Below, in pieces: positions 23,375 to 32,812 of a DNA stretch of 64,000 nt. Position numbers and translations under genes: made by a program. The DNA comes from JAICJC01 sp963709425 (GTDB lineage: Bacteria > Actinomycetota > Thermoleophilia > Gaiellales > JAICJC01): contig CAVPWG010000002.1 in assembly GCA_963709425.1 (NCBI GenBank), positions 1 through 64,000 on the forward strand, given 5' to 3'. The notes beneath the pieces are model-generated. The model was not told the origin of the DNA, searched no databases, and was given only the letters and a program-made list of their open reading frames with translations. Within the stretch, counting starts at the first letter, position 1. Each line of letters starts with the position of its first letter.

Positions 23375-23905
23375 ATGTTCGAGGACACGAGCCGGCGGCT
23401 CGACTTCCGCGACGTCGTCGGGGCGTTCGCCACGGGAGTGACCGTGGTGACCTCGCGGGTCGGCGACACGTTCGCCGGGATGACGCTGAACTCGTTCACG
23501 TCGGTGTCGCTCGACCCGCTCCTGGTGCTCGTCTCGCTCGCGCACGGGACGCGCACGCTCGAGATGGTGCACCGGTGCGACCGCTTCGCCGTCAACGTGC
23601 TCCACCGCCGCCAGCGTGACGTCGCGCTGGCATTCGCGAAGAGCGGCGCGCCGTTCCCGGACGGGCACACCGTCGTCGATCCGGCCGGCTACCTGGTGGT
23701 CATGCACGCCCTCGCGATCCTGCGCTGCCAGGTGTCCGCGATGTACACGGCGGGCGACCACGACCTCGTGCTGGGCGAGGTGGTCGACTTCGAGGGATCG
23801 GGCGGCGAACCCCTGATCTTCCACCGGGGGGCGTTCGGGGGCCTCGACGCGGACGGCCTCGTACCCCGCGGGCGTGTGATCGGCTTCGCCGGATCCGGCT
23901 GGTAG
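23375..23905 (+). CDS. Flavin reductase-like, FMN-binding split-barrel protein
   Basis: The 176-aa protein resembles the flavin reductase components of two-component monooxygenases (HpaC/DszD type). The motif FATGVTVVTSR near the start and GMTLNSFTSVSLDPLLVLVSL, which contacts FMN, are typical, as is RFAVNVLH. It would reduce free FMN with NAD(P)H. No monooxygenase partner is adjacent. It is divergent from the IclR regulator, so it may belong to the same amine-oxidation response. Confidence 0.85.
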   Translation: MFEDTSRRLDFRDVVGAFATGVTVVTSRVGDTFAGMTLNSFTSVSLDPLLVLVSLAHGTRTLEMVHRCDRFAVNVLHRRQRDVALAFAKSGAPFPDGHTVVDPAGYLVVMHALAILRCQVSAMYTAGDHDLVLGEVVDFEGSGGEPLIFHRGAFGGLDADGLVPRGRVIGFAGSGW

Positions 23906-23974
23906 CTGCGGAATGTCCTAACGAACGACGGTACTTGCGCCGATTCACTCTGTGACCCCGTCAAGTTTGGCGCT

Positions 23975-26014
23975 TTGTCCCTTTCGCTCGCCCATTTGCG
24001 CTCCAGGATCGGCCTTCTGGGGAAGTTCGCCGTTGCCAGCGCGGTGCCTGTTGTCGTGCTCGGGCTCGTGCTCGCGAACTACCTCGGAAACCAGATTCAC
24101 GACCGTACGCTCCACTCGAGCGTGCAGGCCGCCGATCTGACCGTCCGACTCGGGATCGAGCCGCACCTGACCCGCGACGCACTCGGACATGGTCTGCCGG
24201 CCGCCCAGGCGCGGGCGCTCGATGACGCCGTGCGCGGCCTGGCTCCAGGCGACCTGCACGTCGCCCGCATCCAGATCTGGAACGAGCAGCGGACGATCGT
24301 CTACTCCACCGATTCGGCGCTCATCGGCCACGGCGCCGAGGGCCAGCCGGCCCCCGAGCTCAGCGAGGCCCTCGAGGGGGCGACGGCGTCGGAGGTGATC
24401 TCGAACCGCGGCGACGTCGAGAAGCAGAACCACGCGCTCGTCCAACGCTACGGCGACCTGCTCGAGGTGTACACGCCGATCCGGGCGAAGGGCTCTCGCG
24501 CGACGGTCGGCGCGTTCGAGCTCTACATCCCCTACGCACCCGTCGCGGCTGCGATCGCGCACGACACCCACCGGCTCTACCTCGTGCTCGTGATCGGGCT
24601 CACGGTGCTCTACGCCGTCCTCTTCCGGCTGGTCGCCAGCGCGTCGCGCGAGCTGCGAAGGCGCGCCGAGGAGCTGAAGGAGCACGCCGAGCGCTCGGCG
24701 CACGACGCGTGCCACGACCCGCTCACGTCGCTTCCCAACCGGAGCCTCTTTCGCGACCGCGCCCACCAGGCGATTCTGGCGAGCGCACGCCACGGGCACA
24801 ACACGGCGCTCCTCCTGATCGACCTCGACCGGTTCAAGGAGATCAACGACACGCTCGGGCACCACTCGGGCGATCTCCTGCTGCGCGAGGTCGGCCCGCG
24901 CCTGCACCGTGTCCTGCGCGAGTCCGACACCGTCGCCCGTTTCGGCGGCGACGAGTTCGGCATCCTGCTCACACACGTCTCGGGCACCGGGGCGGCCGAG
25001 GAGGTGGCCCGGGCGCTGCACCGCGCGCTCGAGGAGCCGTTCGCGATCCAGGGGCTGACGCTCGACGTCGAGGCGTCGATCGGGATTGCGCTCCACCCGC
25101 TGCACGCGTCCGACTTCGAGGAGCTCATGCAGCGCGCAGACGTCGCGATGTACCGCGCCAAGGCCAAGCGGTCGGGCTACGAGGTCTACGTCCCCAGCGA
25201 GGACGAGTCCGACGCGACCAAGCTCAAGCTGGCGAGCGAGCTGCGCCAGGCGCCGCACCGAAACGAGCTCGTGATGCACTACCAGCCGAAGGCCGACCTC
25301 CGCACGGGGCGGATCGTCGGTGCCGAGGCACTGATGCGCTGGCGCCATCCCCGCCACGGCGTGATGATGCCCGACCGGTTCATCCCGCTTGCCGAGCGCA
25401 GCGGGCTCATCCGCTCGCTGACGTTCTTCGCCGCCCGGACGGCGCTCACCCAGGCCCGAACCTGGCGCGAGGCGGGGATCGAGCTCACGGTGTCGGTCAA
25501 CCTGTCCACCCGCGACCTGATCGACGTGTCGCTGCCCGAGGAGATTGCCGAGCTCCTCGAGGAGACCCGCGTCCCGGCGCACCTGCTCGAGCTCGAGATC
25601 ACCGAGAGCGTCATCATGGCCGACCCGATGCGGGCCCGCGGGGTCGTGGCGCGCCTGCGCGACATGGGCGTGAAGGTGGCGATCGACGACTTCGGCTCGG
25701 GCTATTCGTCGCTCGGGTACCTGAAGCGCCTGCCCGTCAACGACCTGAAGATCGACAAGTCGTTCGTCATCAACATGATGGAGGACGCCGGCGACGCTGT
25801 GATCGTGCAGTCGACCATCGACCTGGCCCACAACCTGGGGCTGACCGTCATCGCGGAGGGAGTCGAGAGCGACGAGACCTGGCGCCGCCTGCGGGCGCTC
25901 GGCTGCGACGTCGCCCAGGGCTGGCTGATCGGCCGGCCGCTCCCGGCCGCCGACTTCGCGAACTGGCTGAACCGCGGCGGGTTCATACCGCCGGCCGCTC
26001 GCTGGTCGGCCTGA
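23975..26014 (+). CDS. Membrane-bound GGDEF-EAL cyclic-di-GMP protein
   Basis: A 679-aa protein with two transmembrane helices (about residues 12-35 and 205-225) around a sensor region. A GGDEF domain follows (RFGGDEFG, about residue 324, intact, with the typical DLDRFKEINDTLGH motif), then an EAL domain (AEALMRW, about residue 450; DDFGSGYSSL and IDKSFV also present). Both domains keep their key motifs, so it may make or break cyclic-di-GMP depending on the signal. The start is TTG at 23975. An 18-bp palindrome follows the stop. Confidence 0.93.
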   Translation: MSLSLAHLRSRIGLLGKFAVASAVPVVVLGLVLANYLGNQIHDRTLHSSVQAADLTVRLGIEPHLTRDALGHGLPAAQARALDDAVRGLAPGDLHVARIQIWNEQRTIVYSTDSALIGHGAEGQPAPELSEALEGATASEVISNRGDVEKQNHALVQRYGDLLEVYTPIRAKGSRATVGAFELYIPYAPVAAAIAHDTHRLYLVLVIGLTVLYAVLFRLVASASRELRRRAEELKEHAERSAHDACHDPLTSLPNRSLFRDRAHQAILASARHGHNTALLLIDLDRFKEINDTLGHHSGDLLLREVGPRLHRVLRESDTVARFGGDEFGILLTHVSGTGAAEEVARALHRALEEPFAIQGLTLDVEASIGIALHPLHASDFEELMQRADVAMYRAKAKRSGYEVYVPSEDESDATKLKLASELRQAPHRNELVMHYQPKADLRTGRIVGAEALMRWRHPRHGVMMPDRFIPLAERSGLIRSLTFFAARTALTQARTWREAGIELTVSVNLSTRDLIDVSLPEEIAELLEETRVPAHLLELEITESVIMADPMRARGVVARLRDMGVKVAIDDFGSGYSSLGYLKRLPVNDLKIDKSFVINMMEDAGDAVIVQSTIDLAHNLGLTVIAEGVESDETWRRLRALGCDVAQGWLIGRPLPAADFANWLNRGGFIPPAARWSA

Positions 26015-26019
26015 GGCCC

Positions 26020-26037
26020 GGCACGCAATTGCGTGCC
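26020..26037. repeat. 18-bp perfect palindrome behind the GGDEF-EAL gene
   Basis: GGCACGCA and its complement TGCGTGCC are joined by a central AT, giving a fully symmetrical site 6 bases after the stop codon. The next bases read TGACCCC, which recalls the right half of the 33-bp repeat, so this may be a diverged copy. It has no T-run, so use as an intrinsic terminator is uncertain. Confidence 0.45.
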
Positions 26038-26053
26038 TGACCCCGGAATGGCG

Positions 26054-26536
26054 TTACGGGCCCTCGCCTGCGATCCAGAGCAGGCACGACGCGCGCTTGC
26101 GGATGCGGCGGACGACGCGCGAGAAGAACCGGGGGCGGAAACGCGACGGATCGGGCCCGAACACGAGCAGGCCGGCTCGGCGCTCGGCGGCGATCTGGAT
26201 GACGGCCTCGGCCGGTCGCGGGCTCCGCACCCGTAGATGCTCGACCTCAACGCCCAGGCCGGCGGCCTGCGAGACGAGCTCGCGGATCCGCAGGCGGTCG
26301 GACTCGAGCTCGGTTTCGGCATGTCGGGTGGCGATCGACTGGGGCCAGAAGGGGAGCTCGATCGCATCGACGACGATCAGCGTCACGCTCGACTCCATCG
26401 CCGCCTGAAGCGCGACCCGGAACGCCTCCGGCTCGAACGGCACGGCGAGCGTCGCCAGAACGACGGGGCGCGGGTCGGACCCGGCGACCGCCACGTCGGC
26501 GGGAGGCGTCGGCGCGGAGCGCTCGCGGAGCCTCAC
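26054..26536 (-). CDS. UspA-like universal stress domain protein
   Basis: A protein of about 160 aa with a Rossmann-like alpha/beta arrangement. It has an early strand PVVLATLAVPFEPEAFRVALQAA, a middle IRELVSQAAGLGVEVEHLRVRSPRPAEAVIQIAAE and a late RRAGLLVFGPD, the usual order of UspA. The nucleotide motif G-x2-G-x9-G(S/T) is not clear, so ATP binding is doubtful. I chose the GTG at 26536, which overlaps the stop of the upstream zinc-ribbon gene by 4 bases and has GGAGGGGGA before it. A longer open frame upstream is antisense to another gene. Confidence 0.65.
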   Translation of the reverse strand: MRLRERSAPTPPADVAVAGSDPRPVVLATLAVPFEPEAFRVALQAAMESSVTLIVVDAIELPFWPQSIATRHAETELESDRLRIRELVSQAAGLGVEVEHLRVRSPRPAEAVIQIAAERRAGLLVFGPDPSRFRPRFFSRVVRRIRKRASCLLWIAGEGP

Positions 26537-26910
26537 GCCTCCCCCTCCGCACGCAGCGTCCACGAGCGCTGAAGCTCGCCCACCCGCCGCCGGTAGCGGC
26601 TTCGCATGAGCGGCCGGACGTAGATGAACCAGAGGAGCAGGATCGCCGGGAGGCCGATGAAGAGCTGGAACTCCTGGGCCGTCAGGGCGAGCAGGAGGAC
26701 GAACGCCGCGATGAGCGCGACGCCCGTGTACCCGATGATCCTGTAGCGGCGCCTGAGCGACTGGATCGCCTCGAAGTCGGCCTCGGGGATGCCGGCCGTG
26801 TCGTAGGTGCGCCCACACGAGCCGCACGTCCACCGCTCGCCGTAGGCGACGAGTTCCTCGGCGCCGCAATCGCAACGCAGCGTGATCCGCGGAGCGGCCA
26901 TCCCGGACAT
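26533..26910 (-). CDS. Small membrane protein with an N-terminal zinc ribbon
   Basis: The 125-aa protein starts with four cysteines in the pattern C-x-C and C-x2-C (LRCDCGAEE... WTCGSCGRTY, within residues 12-33), a zinc-ribbon knuckle. Two hydrophobic helices (about 62-80 and 83-98) and a basic tail follow. I do not recognise the family. It is translated together with the UspA-like protein behind it, so the two may act in one membrane-associated stress function. ATG at 26901 is an alternative start. Confidence 0.6.
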   Translation of the reverse strand: MSGMAAPRITLRCDCGAEELVAYGERWTCGSCGRTYDTAGIPEADFEAIQSLRRRYRIIGYTGVALIAAFVLLLALTAQEFQLFIGLPAILLLWFIYVRPLMRSRYRRRVGELQRSWTLRAEGEA

Positions 26911-27062
26911 CTTCGCGGATGTGTCGAACCTTCCGCAAGGGCGTGCTCACAACGTGGGGGAAGATCTTGACCCGATCCAGTACCCGAACGCCGCTCGAGG
27001 CCGCTCCCGGGTCGGTTCGCGCCGCGGCAGGAAACCGCCGGGCACGGTTGAAGTCCTGGCCC

Positions 27063-27968
27063 ATGGACGGGATCGACCCCCGCTGGCTGCGGGCCGCGCG
27101 CCTGGCCGGGGCGACCCTCGTCGCCGTCGGCGCATTCGACATCGTCCTTCGCGGGGACTCGCTGAGCAGGAACGAGGACGGGGCGATCCTTCTCGCTGCC
27201 GGCCTGGCGCTGCTCGTCCTGCACGTGGTGCTGGCGCGCCGCGACGGCCGCGACTCCACCGACGCGCTCCTGGCCGCGGCCCTGGCGGTGCCGTTCGTCC
27301 CCGTCGGCGTCGCACTCCTCGTCTACTCGCCCCCTTCCGCCGCCTCGCTGTTCACATCCGGCGGCGACCTCCTCTCGCCGTACCGAGACGCGGCGTCCGC
27401 GGGGCTGCTCGTCGCGGCGATGGCGTTCGCGGGCGCCTACGCACTCACGCGGCATCCGCGCTGGGTGCTCGTGGTCGCGCTGGCCATCGGATTCGGAGCC
27501 GAGCTTCAGAGCGCGGCGCCCGTCCCGATCTTCTTCGGATCCGCCGACTCGTGGACGCCGGCGCTCATCATCGCCGCCGCCGGGGCGGTCGCACTCGCCG
27601 TGGCGTGGAGGGCCCCCGAGGAGCGGGAACGGCGGAACCTGGTCGTGGCCGCAGCGATCATGCTCGCCGCTGCGGCCGAGGCGAGGGCGTTCGGCGGGAC
27701 CGCCGGCGCCGGCCGCGACCTCTTCCTCGCCGGGCTCCTGGCCGTCCAGGTCGCGATCGCCTGGTGGCGGATCACGCCCGGGATCGCCGTCGCCGTCATC
27801 ATCACGGGCGGGATCCTGACCATGTCGCTCTCGCAGCGGTCGGGCTACTTCGGTGTGGCCGTCGTGCTGGCCGGCGCCGCGCTCGCCGGCGCCGCGACCT
27901 TCTGGAGCGTGCGGTCGACGAACGGCGGCGGTGGGCCGGCGGCGCTGCCGCCGGCTCCCGCCGCCTGA
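27063..27968 (+). CDS. Multi-spanning membrane protein of unknown function
   Basis: The 301-aa protein has about nine or ten hydrophobic segments separated by very short loops and an alanine/proline-rich tail. No motif of a known transporter or enzyme family is visible. It is divergent from the zinc-ribbon gene across 150 bases without a clear promoter box, and converges on the acyl-CoA dehydrogenase gene with a 6-base gap. Codon use is like that of its neighbours. Confidence 0.6.
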   Translation: MDGIDPRWLRAARLAGATLVAVGAFDIVLRGDSLSRNEDGAILLAAGLALLVLHVVLARRDGRDSTDALLAAALAVPFVPVGVALLVYSPPSAASLFTSGGDLLSPYRDAASAGLLVAAMAFAGAYALTRHPRWVLVVALAIGFGAELQSAAPVPIFFGSADSWTPALIIAAAGAVALAVAWRAPEERERRNLVVAAAIMLAAAAEARAFGGTAGAGRDLFLAGLLAVQVAIAWWRITPGIAVAVIITGGILTMSLSQRSGYFGVAVVLAGAALAGAATFWSVRSTNGGGGPAALPPAPAA

Positions 27969-27974
27969 CGTCCG

Positions 27975-29351
27975 CTACGCGCCGGCCTCGGCCAGGAGCT
28001 TGTCTGCCAGCTCCCGCTTCTGGTCGGCCGTCATCTTCTTGAACTCGTTCTCGAGCGCCCGCCGGTTGATGACCTGGTTCCAGTAGTCGAGCGACTCCAT
28101 CCCCAGGAGGGCGGTCTTCCCGACGAACTGGCGCAGCACCTCGTTCGTCGGGCCCATCACCCAGCCGGCCTTGCCGTCGCGCAGGTAGCGCTCGAGCTGG
28201 AGCGGCTCCTTCTTGAAGCCGGTGCCGCCGCAGCAGTGGAGCATCTTGTCGACGACGTGGGCCACGTTCTTGGCCGCGTTGAACTTGATCTGCCACAGCC
28301 AGTGGAGATAGTTCCCGCGGGCCAGCTCTCCGACGGCCGGGTTGGTCTGTGAGCCGTCGGTGACCTGGTCGAGCGCATTCGCGACCGAGAACACGAACAT
28401 GCGCGAGGCGTTGGTGTCCATGATCGCCTCACCGACGGTGTCCTGGATCGTCGGGTAGTCGCACACCCGCAGGCCCACGTCCTTGTGCGTCTTTCGGGTC
28501 GTGTGGCGGATGGCGATGTCGATCGCACCCAGCGAGATGCCGTTCCACGTGCCGGAGGAGCCGATCAGGAAGTTGGGGTCGACCGACTCGTCGTTCGAGT
28601 TGGCGCCGTCGCCGACCGGCCCGACCATCTGCTCCTCGGGCACGAACTTCCAGTCGAGGAGCAGCGAGCCGGACTGGTTCCCGCGCAGGCCCATCGCGTC
28701 CCACTCCTCGGGCTTCGCCTCGATCTCGTCCTTGTCCACCACGAACACCGACAGGTTCGAGTAGTCGCCGCCGTAGTCGGGCGAGGTCGTCTGAAGGACG
28801 TAGAAGTCGGCGAACCCGGCCGAGGTCGTCCACGATGCCTTCTTCAGCACCTCGAAGCCGCCGTCGACACGGCGGGCGCCGGACGCGATCGGGTACCAGA
28901 AGTGGGAACCGGTCTCGGGGTCGGAGTAGGACAGGGTGCCGATCAGCCCGTCGCGCACCTTCTTCAGGTACTTCTCGATCGTGTACTCGGTCGGGCGCAG
29001 CTTGAGCGCCTCGACGGCGCCGATGTGCATGACGTAGCACATGGCACACGAGGCGTCGCCGTACCGCGCGATCGTCTCGGTGACGTGCGCGTACATGACG
29101 TGGTTCTGGCCGAGGCCGCCCCACTCCTTCGGCAGCATCAGGCCGAGGAAGCCGTCCGGCGCGAGCGCCTCGAGGCTCTTGCGCGGGAAGGTGAGCGTCT
29201 TGTCGTTCTCGGCGGCGAGGGGCCGGATCGTGTCCTCGCAGACCTTCCGCAGACGCTCGAGCAGCCCAAGCTGCTCCTCGGTGAGATACCACTCGGGGTT
29301 GAACATCGGATCAAGCCCGTTCATGGCCGACTCGGGGGCGACCGTTGCCAT
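27975..29351 (-). CDS. Acyl-CoA dehydrogenase-family flavoprotein
   Basis: The 458-aa protein has the acyl-CoA dehydrogenase layout. A helical N-terminal domain carries FLGLMLPKEWGGLG. A beta domain follows, with the flavin loop around GTLSYSDPETGSHFWY and KKASWTTSAGFADFYVLQTT. The C-terminal helical domain ends in the GPTNEVLRQFVG motif that contacts FAD. It oxidises an unknown acyl-CoA or, as some family members do, a nitro- or amino-compound. AGGAGAGGAG precedes the ATG. It lies 56 bases behind an APC permease on the same strand, and the two probably form an operon for import and oxidation of one substrate. Confidence 0.85.
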   Translation of the reverse strand: MATVAPESAMNGLDPMFNPEWYLTEEQLGLLERLRKVCEDTIRPLAAENDKTLTFPRKSLEALAPDGFLGLMLPKEWGGLGQNHVMYAHVTETIARYGDASCAMCYVMHIGAVEALKLRPTEYTIEKYLKKVRDGLIGTLSYSDPETGSHFWYPIASGARRVDGGFEVLKKASWTTSAGFADFYVLQTTSPDYGGDYSNLSVFVVDKDEIEAKPEEWDAMGLRGNQSGSLLLDWKFVPEEQMVGPVGDGANSNDESVDPNFLIGSSGTWNGISLGAIDIAIRHTTRKTHKDVGLRVCDYPTIQDTVGEAIMDTNASRMFVFSVANALDQVTDGSQTNPAVGELARGNYLHWLWQIKFNAAKNVAHVVDKMLHCCGGTGFKKEPLQLERYLRDGKAGWVMGPTNEVLRQFVGKTALLGMESLDYWNQVINRRALENEFKKMTADQKRELADKLLAEAGA

Positions 29352-29407
29352 ACATGCTCCTCTCCTGGCGTGCCGCGAATATCCTAACGACGCGCCGCGG
29401 GCCGGGT

Positions 29408-30790
29408 CTATGGAGCCTCCCCCAACTCCTGCTCGGCGAGCCGCTCGACCTCTGACACCCCGCGCGGCCGGCCGGCGCGGATCCAGAGCCGGTGGAGCAC
29501 GAGGGCGATGGCGCAGGCGGCGCCGAGCGAGGCGATCGGGTAGCCCCGGCGGAGGTTCACCGCCAGCGTCAGCGCCACGGCGGCGATGGCGAGGGCGTTC
29601 ACGACGAGGAAGAGCCCGGCTCCCTCCCGCCTCGAGAACGACGCCATGGCGAGGAGGCCGAAGAGAAACGACATGAAGACCGAAACTGCGTAGAACAGCA
29701 CCAGCTCCTGCTCCCGTCCCCCGGCGGCGATGACGACTGCGGCGGCGACGCAGAAGAAGACGACGACGCCCCAGTAGGGCGTGTGGTGGCGGTTGGCCGC
29801 GCCGAGCGGTGCCGGAAGCACGCCCACCGCGTGCCCCTCGCCGGATCCGCGGCTCAGGGCCTTCAGCAGCCCCGGCCCGGCCTGGTAGGACGAGCTCGCC
29901 GCGGCCAGGAGGAGAACGGCGCTCGTGAGCTGGAACGCGGCGAAGAGCGCGCCCTGGCCGACGGCCGCCCGGGCCACCTCGGCCATCTGGGTCGAGTCGG
30001 CCGGCGGCAGTCCGACCCGAAGCTGCACGGCGACGACGGTGAGGCCGATCGTGAGCCAGCCGACGATCGCAAGGGTGAGCCACAGCGTGACGCGCCCGAA
30101 GTGCACCTTGCCGCGGTGGTCGAGCTGGCCCAGCTGGGCGACCGCCGACGACGGCGCCTCGACGCCGGTGGCGAGCGCCATCGCCACGGGGAACGCGAGC
30201 AGGACGGCCAGCGGCGCCGAGCCGTCGGCGCCGGCCGGGTGCAGCACGCCGCTGCCGTGCCCGTACGGCGCGACGAGGCCGAGCACGAGCACCGCCGACC
30301 CGACCCCGACGAACGAGAGCGTCATGAGCGCGAACACCGCCCGCCCGGCGTGGCCGAACCAGGTGAGGCCGGCGACGGCGGCCAGGAGCACCAGGGCGAG
30401 CGGCACACGCACCTCGCCGAGCGACGGCGTGTAGGCGATGACCGCCGACGAGGCGGCGGCGACGCTGATCGCGATCGTGAGGGCGTAGTCGACGATCAGC
30501 GCGCCCAGGGGCAGGAACGCCCACCCCTCGCCGAACGCCGTCCCGGCGGCCGCGGCATCCCCGCCGCCCGGGAACCGCGCCACGAGGCGGTGGTAGTTCG
30601 CGATCACGAGCCCGATGATGGCGACCACGATCGCCATGGTCGGGATCAGCAGGGCCAGGCGTCCGTCCAGGGCGCGGAGCGCCGCCTCGATCGCGTAGGC
30701 CACCGACGACACCGGGTCGCCCATCACGGCGAACGCGAACGCCAGAAGGAGGACGGTGCGAGTGGCGAGGAGGCGGCGGAGGGCGCGCAT
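29408..30790 (-). CDS. APC-superfamily amino acid/amine permease
   Basis: The 460-aa protein has about twelve transmembrane segments, with the family's unwound first helix (FAVMGDPVSSVAYAIEAA) and a GVEAPSSAVAQLG stretch in helix 6. The first ATG of the open frame would add 34 hydrophilic residues, so I place the start at 30790, just before the first helix. It is divergent from the GAF/PucR-type regulator, which makes it a likely regulatory target, and it is upstream of the acyl-CoA dehydrogenase. The substrate may be an amino acid or amine. Confidence 0.8.
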   Translation of the reverse strand: MRALRRLLATRTVLLLAFAFAVMGDPVSSVAYAIEAALRALDGRLALLIPTMAIVVAIIGLVIANYHRLVARFPGGGDAAAAGTAFGEGWAFLPLGALIVDYALTIAISVAAASSAVIAYTPSLGEVRVPLALVLLAAVAGLTWFGHAGRAVFALMTLSFVGVGSAVLVLGLVAPYGHGSGVLHPAGADGSAPLAVLLAFPVAMALATGVEAPSSAVAQLGQLDHRGKVHFGRVTLWLTLAIVGWLTIGLTVVAVQLRVGLPPADSTQMAEVARAAVGQGALFAAFQLTSAVLLLAAASSSYQAGPGLLKALSRGSGEGHAVGVLPAPLGAANRHHTPYWGVVVFFCVAAAVVIAAGGREQELVLFYAVSVFMSFLFGLLAMASFSRREGAGLFLVVNALAIAAVALTLAVNLRRGYPIASLGAACAIALVLHRLWIRAGRPRGVSEVERLAEQELGEAP

Positions 30791-30861
30791 GGCGGGGTCC
30801 GCCGACCAGTCTTCCCGGCACCCCGCGTGGGAGGATGTCACAGATTCCCGGGAACGACCTG

Positions 30862-30867
30862 TAGCAT
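30862..30867 (+). promoter_or_regulatory. Leaderless -10 box of the GAF/PucR-type regulator
   Basis: TAGCAT ends 6 bases before ATG 30874. A 10-bp palindrome TTCCCGGGAA (30845-30854) lies just upstream in the -35 region and could be the operator for autoregulation or for the divergent permease. Confidence 0.5.
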
Positions 30868-30873
30868 CTTCAT

Positions 30874-32680
30874 ATGTCCGCAATGGACACACCGGAGGCG
30901 CCGGCGCGGTCTGCGGACACGCGCCACCTGTACCGGATCATCAACACGGTGTCGTCGACGCTCGACCTCGACCGGGTGCTGCGGGCGATCGTCGACCTGG
31001 TCTCCGACGCCGTCGACTGCCACGCCTGTTTCGTGTACGTCGTCGAGCCCGACGCCTCGCTCGTCCTGCGGGCGGTGTCCGATCCGTACACCGCGCTCGT
31101 CGGCCGGCTGCGGTTCGAGCCCGGCGAGGGCTGGCCGGATGGGTCGCCCAGCACGACGAGCCGGTGTTCCTGGCCGAGGGCGCGCTCACCGATCCCGCGG
31201 CCAAGGTCGTGCCGGAGGCCGAGGAGGACCGCTACCAGTCGCTGGTCGCGGTGCCGCTGCGCGGCAAGGCGGGCGGGTGATCGGCGTGATCTCGCTTCAC
31301 GCCGAGGCTCCGCGCGAGTTCACGCAGGACGATTCCGACTTCATGATGCACGCCGCGAGCCTGGTCGCCGGCGCGATCGAGAACGCCCGGCTCTACGAGC
31401 GGACGCGGCGGCGGCTCACGCTCGTCGAGGGCCTCGCCGACCTGTCGCGGGCCGTGTCCGGCGCCTCGACGCTCGAGCAGCTGCTCCCGGCCGTCGTCCG
31501 GCGAGCGCAGCGGCCTGCTGCACGCGGAAGCGTGCGAGGTCTTCGTGGCCTCGGGCTCCGACGGCCGGTTCCGGCGTGGGGCGGTCTGGCCGGACATGCC
31601 CCCGGGAGCGGCGCCGACACGCCGCTCACCGCGGCCGAGGTCGGCGTCGAGCTGGCCCGGGCCGCGGCCGAGGGCGGCGACGGCCGCCGCATGGCGGAGC
31701 TGCTCTGGGGCCCGGACACCGGTGCGCGGGCCCTGGTCATGCCGCTCGTCGCCGCCGACGAGCTCGTCGGCGTGCTCGCCGTGCGCATGTCGGCGCAGCG
31801 CCAGATCGACCCCGAGGAGCGTGAACTGGCCGCATCGATCGCCGGCCAGACCGCAGTCGGGATCACCAACGTCCGCATGATCGAGCGTCTCACCGCGCAC
31901 AACGCGATCAAGGACTTCCTGGAGGACTTGTCAGCCGGCCGCACACCCGCAGCCGACCTGCGCGACCGCGGACGAACGCTCGGAGTTGACATCGACCAGC
32001 CGCACGTGGTGCTCCTCGCCGTGCCGCGCTCCGGGCCCGCCTCGCGCAGCTGGGACGACGTCGCCCGGGCCCTCGAGGTCGCCGCCGGGCGGGCGTTCCC
32101 CGGATCGCTCTTCGACAGGCGGGACGGCGCCGTCCGTGGGCTCGTGCACCTCGGCTCGCGCGACGCCGTCCACGCTGCGGGCCGGCTGCGCGAGATCCAC
32201 GCGGGGCTCAACAAGGACCACCCGCTCGCCATCGGGCTCTCCCAGCGCTGCGAGGGTGCCGTCGGGCTCGCGGACCGGCTTCGAGGAGGCCGACCATGCC
32301 GTCACCGCCGCGGCGGTGGTGAGCGCGACCCCCGACGTCGTCGGCTTCGACGACCTGGGCGCATACAAGTACCTGCTGCGCGTGCAGCCAGGACGGCCGC
32401 ACTCGCGACGCACCGCGGCGAGGCGCTCCGCAAGCTCGACGAGTACGACCGGCGGCACCGATCGCAGCTCCTCCTGACGCTCGAGGAGTACCTGAAGCGG
32501 CGCGGCAACATCGCCCAGGCCGCCCAGACGCTCTACGTGCACCCGAACACGCTCCGCCAGCGACTGCGCCGCATCCACGATCTGACAGGCCTCGACGTGC
32601 AGCGCGAGGACTGGCTGATGATCGAGATCGAGCTGAAGCTGCTCCGCCTCGAGCACGTGCTGGGCCAGTCGCCGCGATAA
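30874..32680 (+). CDS. GAF-domain, PucR/CdaR-type transcriptional regulator, interrupted by about six frameshifts
   Basis: Reading across frames gives one protein of about 600 aa. An N-terminal GAF domain (TRHLYRIINTVSSTLDLDRVL) is followed by a second GAF-like region (LADLSRAVSGASTLEQLL). A middle region follows, then a C-terminal helix-turn-helix of the PucR type (LEEYLKRRGNIAQAAQTLYVHPNT). The frame changes near 31140, 31270, 31500, 31615, 32285 and 32390. At the first two, restoring one G in a G-run repairs the frame. Sequencing error is likely, but a decaying gene is possible. It ends 132 bases before the methylamine cassette and points into it, so it is the prime candidate for its activator. 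Such regulators often sense nitrogen compounds. Confidence 0.7.
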
Positions 32681-32707
32681 TTGGGTAATTCCGCGCCGTG
32701 TTTTGCA

Positions 32708-32737
32708 CCGAAAAGGCGGCTGAGGCGCCGATTTCGG
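32708..32737 (+). promoter_or_regulatory. Leader hairpin before the methylamine cassette
   Basis: CCGAAA with TTTCGG and GGCG with CGCC form a nested stem around a 7-base loop. It lies between the regulator stop and the gmaS ribosome binding site. It could end the regulator transcript or regulate gmaS. There is no T-run, and no known riboswitch fold was recognised. Confidence 0.4.
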
Positions 32738-32812
32738 CCGCCGCCGCCTAGCAATTCGGCCCGAAGCGTGGAAAAGTTGTCGCGGCCCGCACCCGGAGAA
32801 GGAGAGGGAGGT

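Noticed and set aside
28485..29387. A 300-codon plus-strand open frame
   Set aside because: It is antisense to the acyl-CoA dehydrogenase gene and has no motif.
31250..31290. TGA in the GAF regulator as a selenocysteine codon
   Set aside because: Although tRNA-Sec is present, the homologous reading continues in a different frame after this point. Recoding would not restore the protein, and no cysteine position is expected there.
32681..32812. Glutamine or other riboswitch in the gmaS leader
   Set aside because: Only a simple hairpin is seen. No known riboswitch core could be matched.
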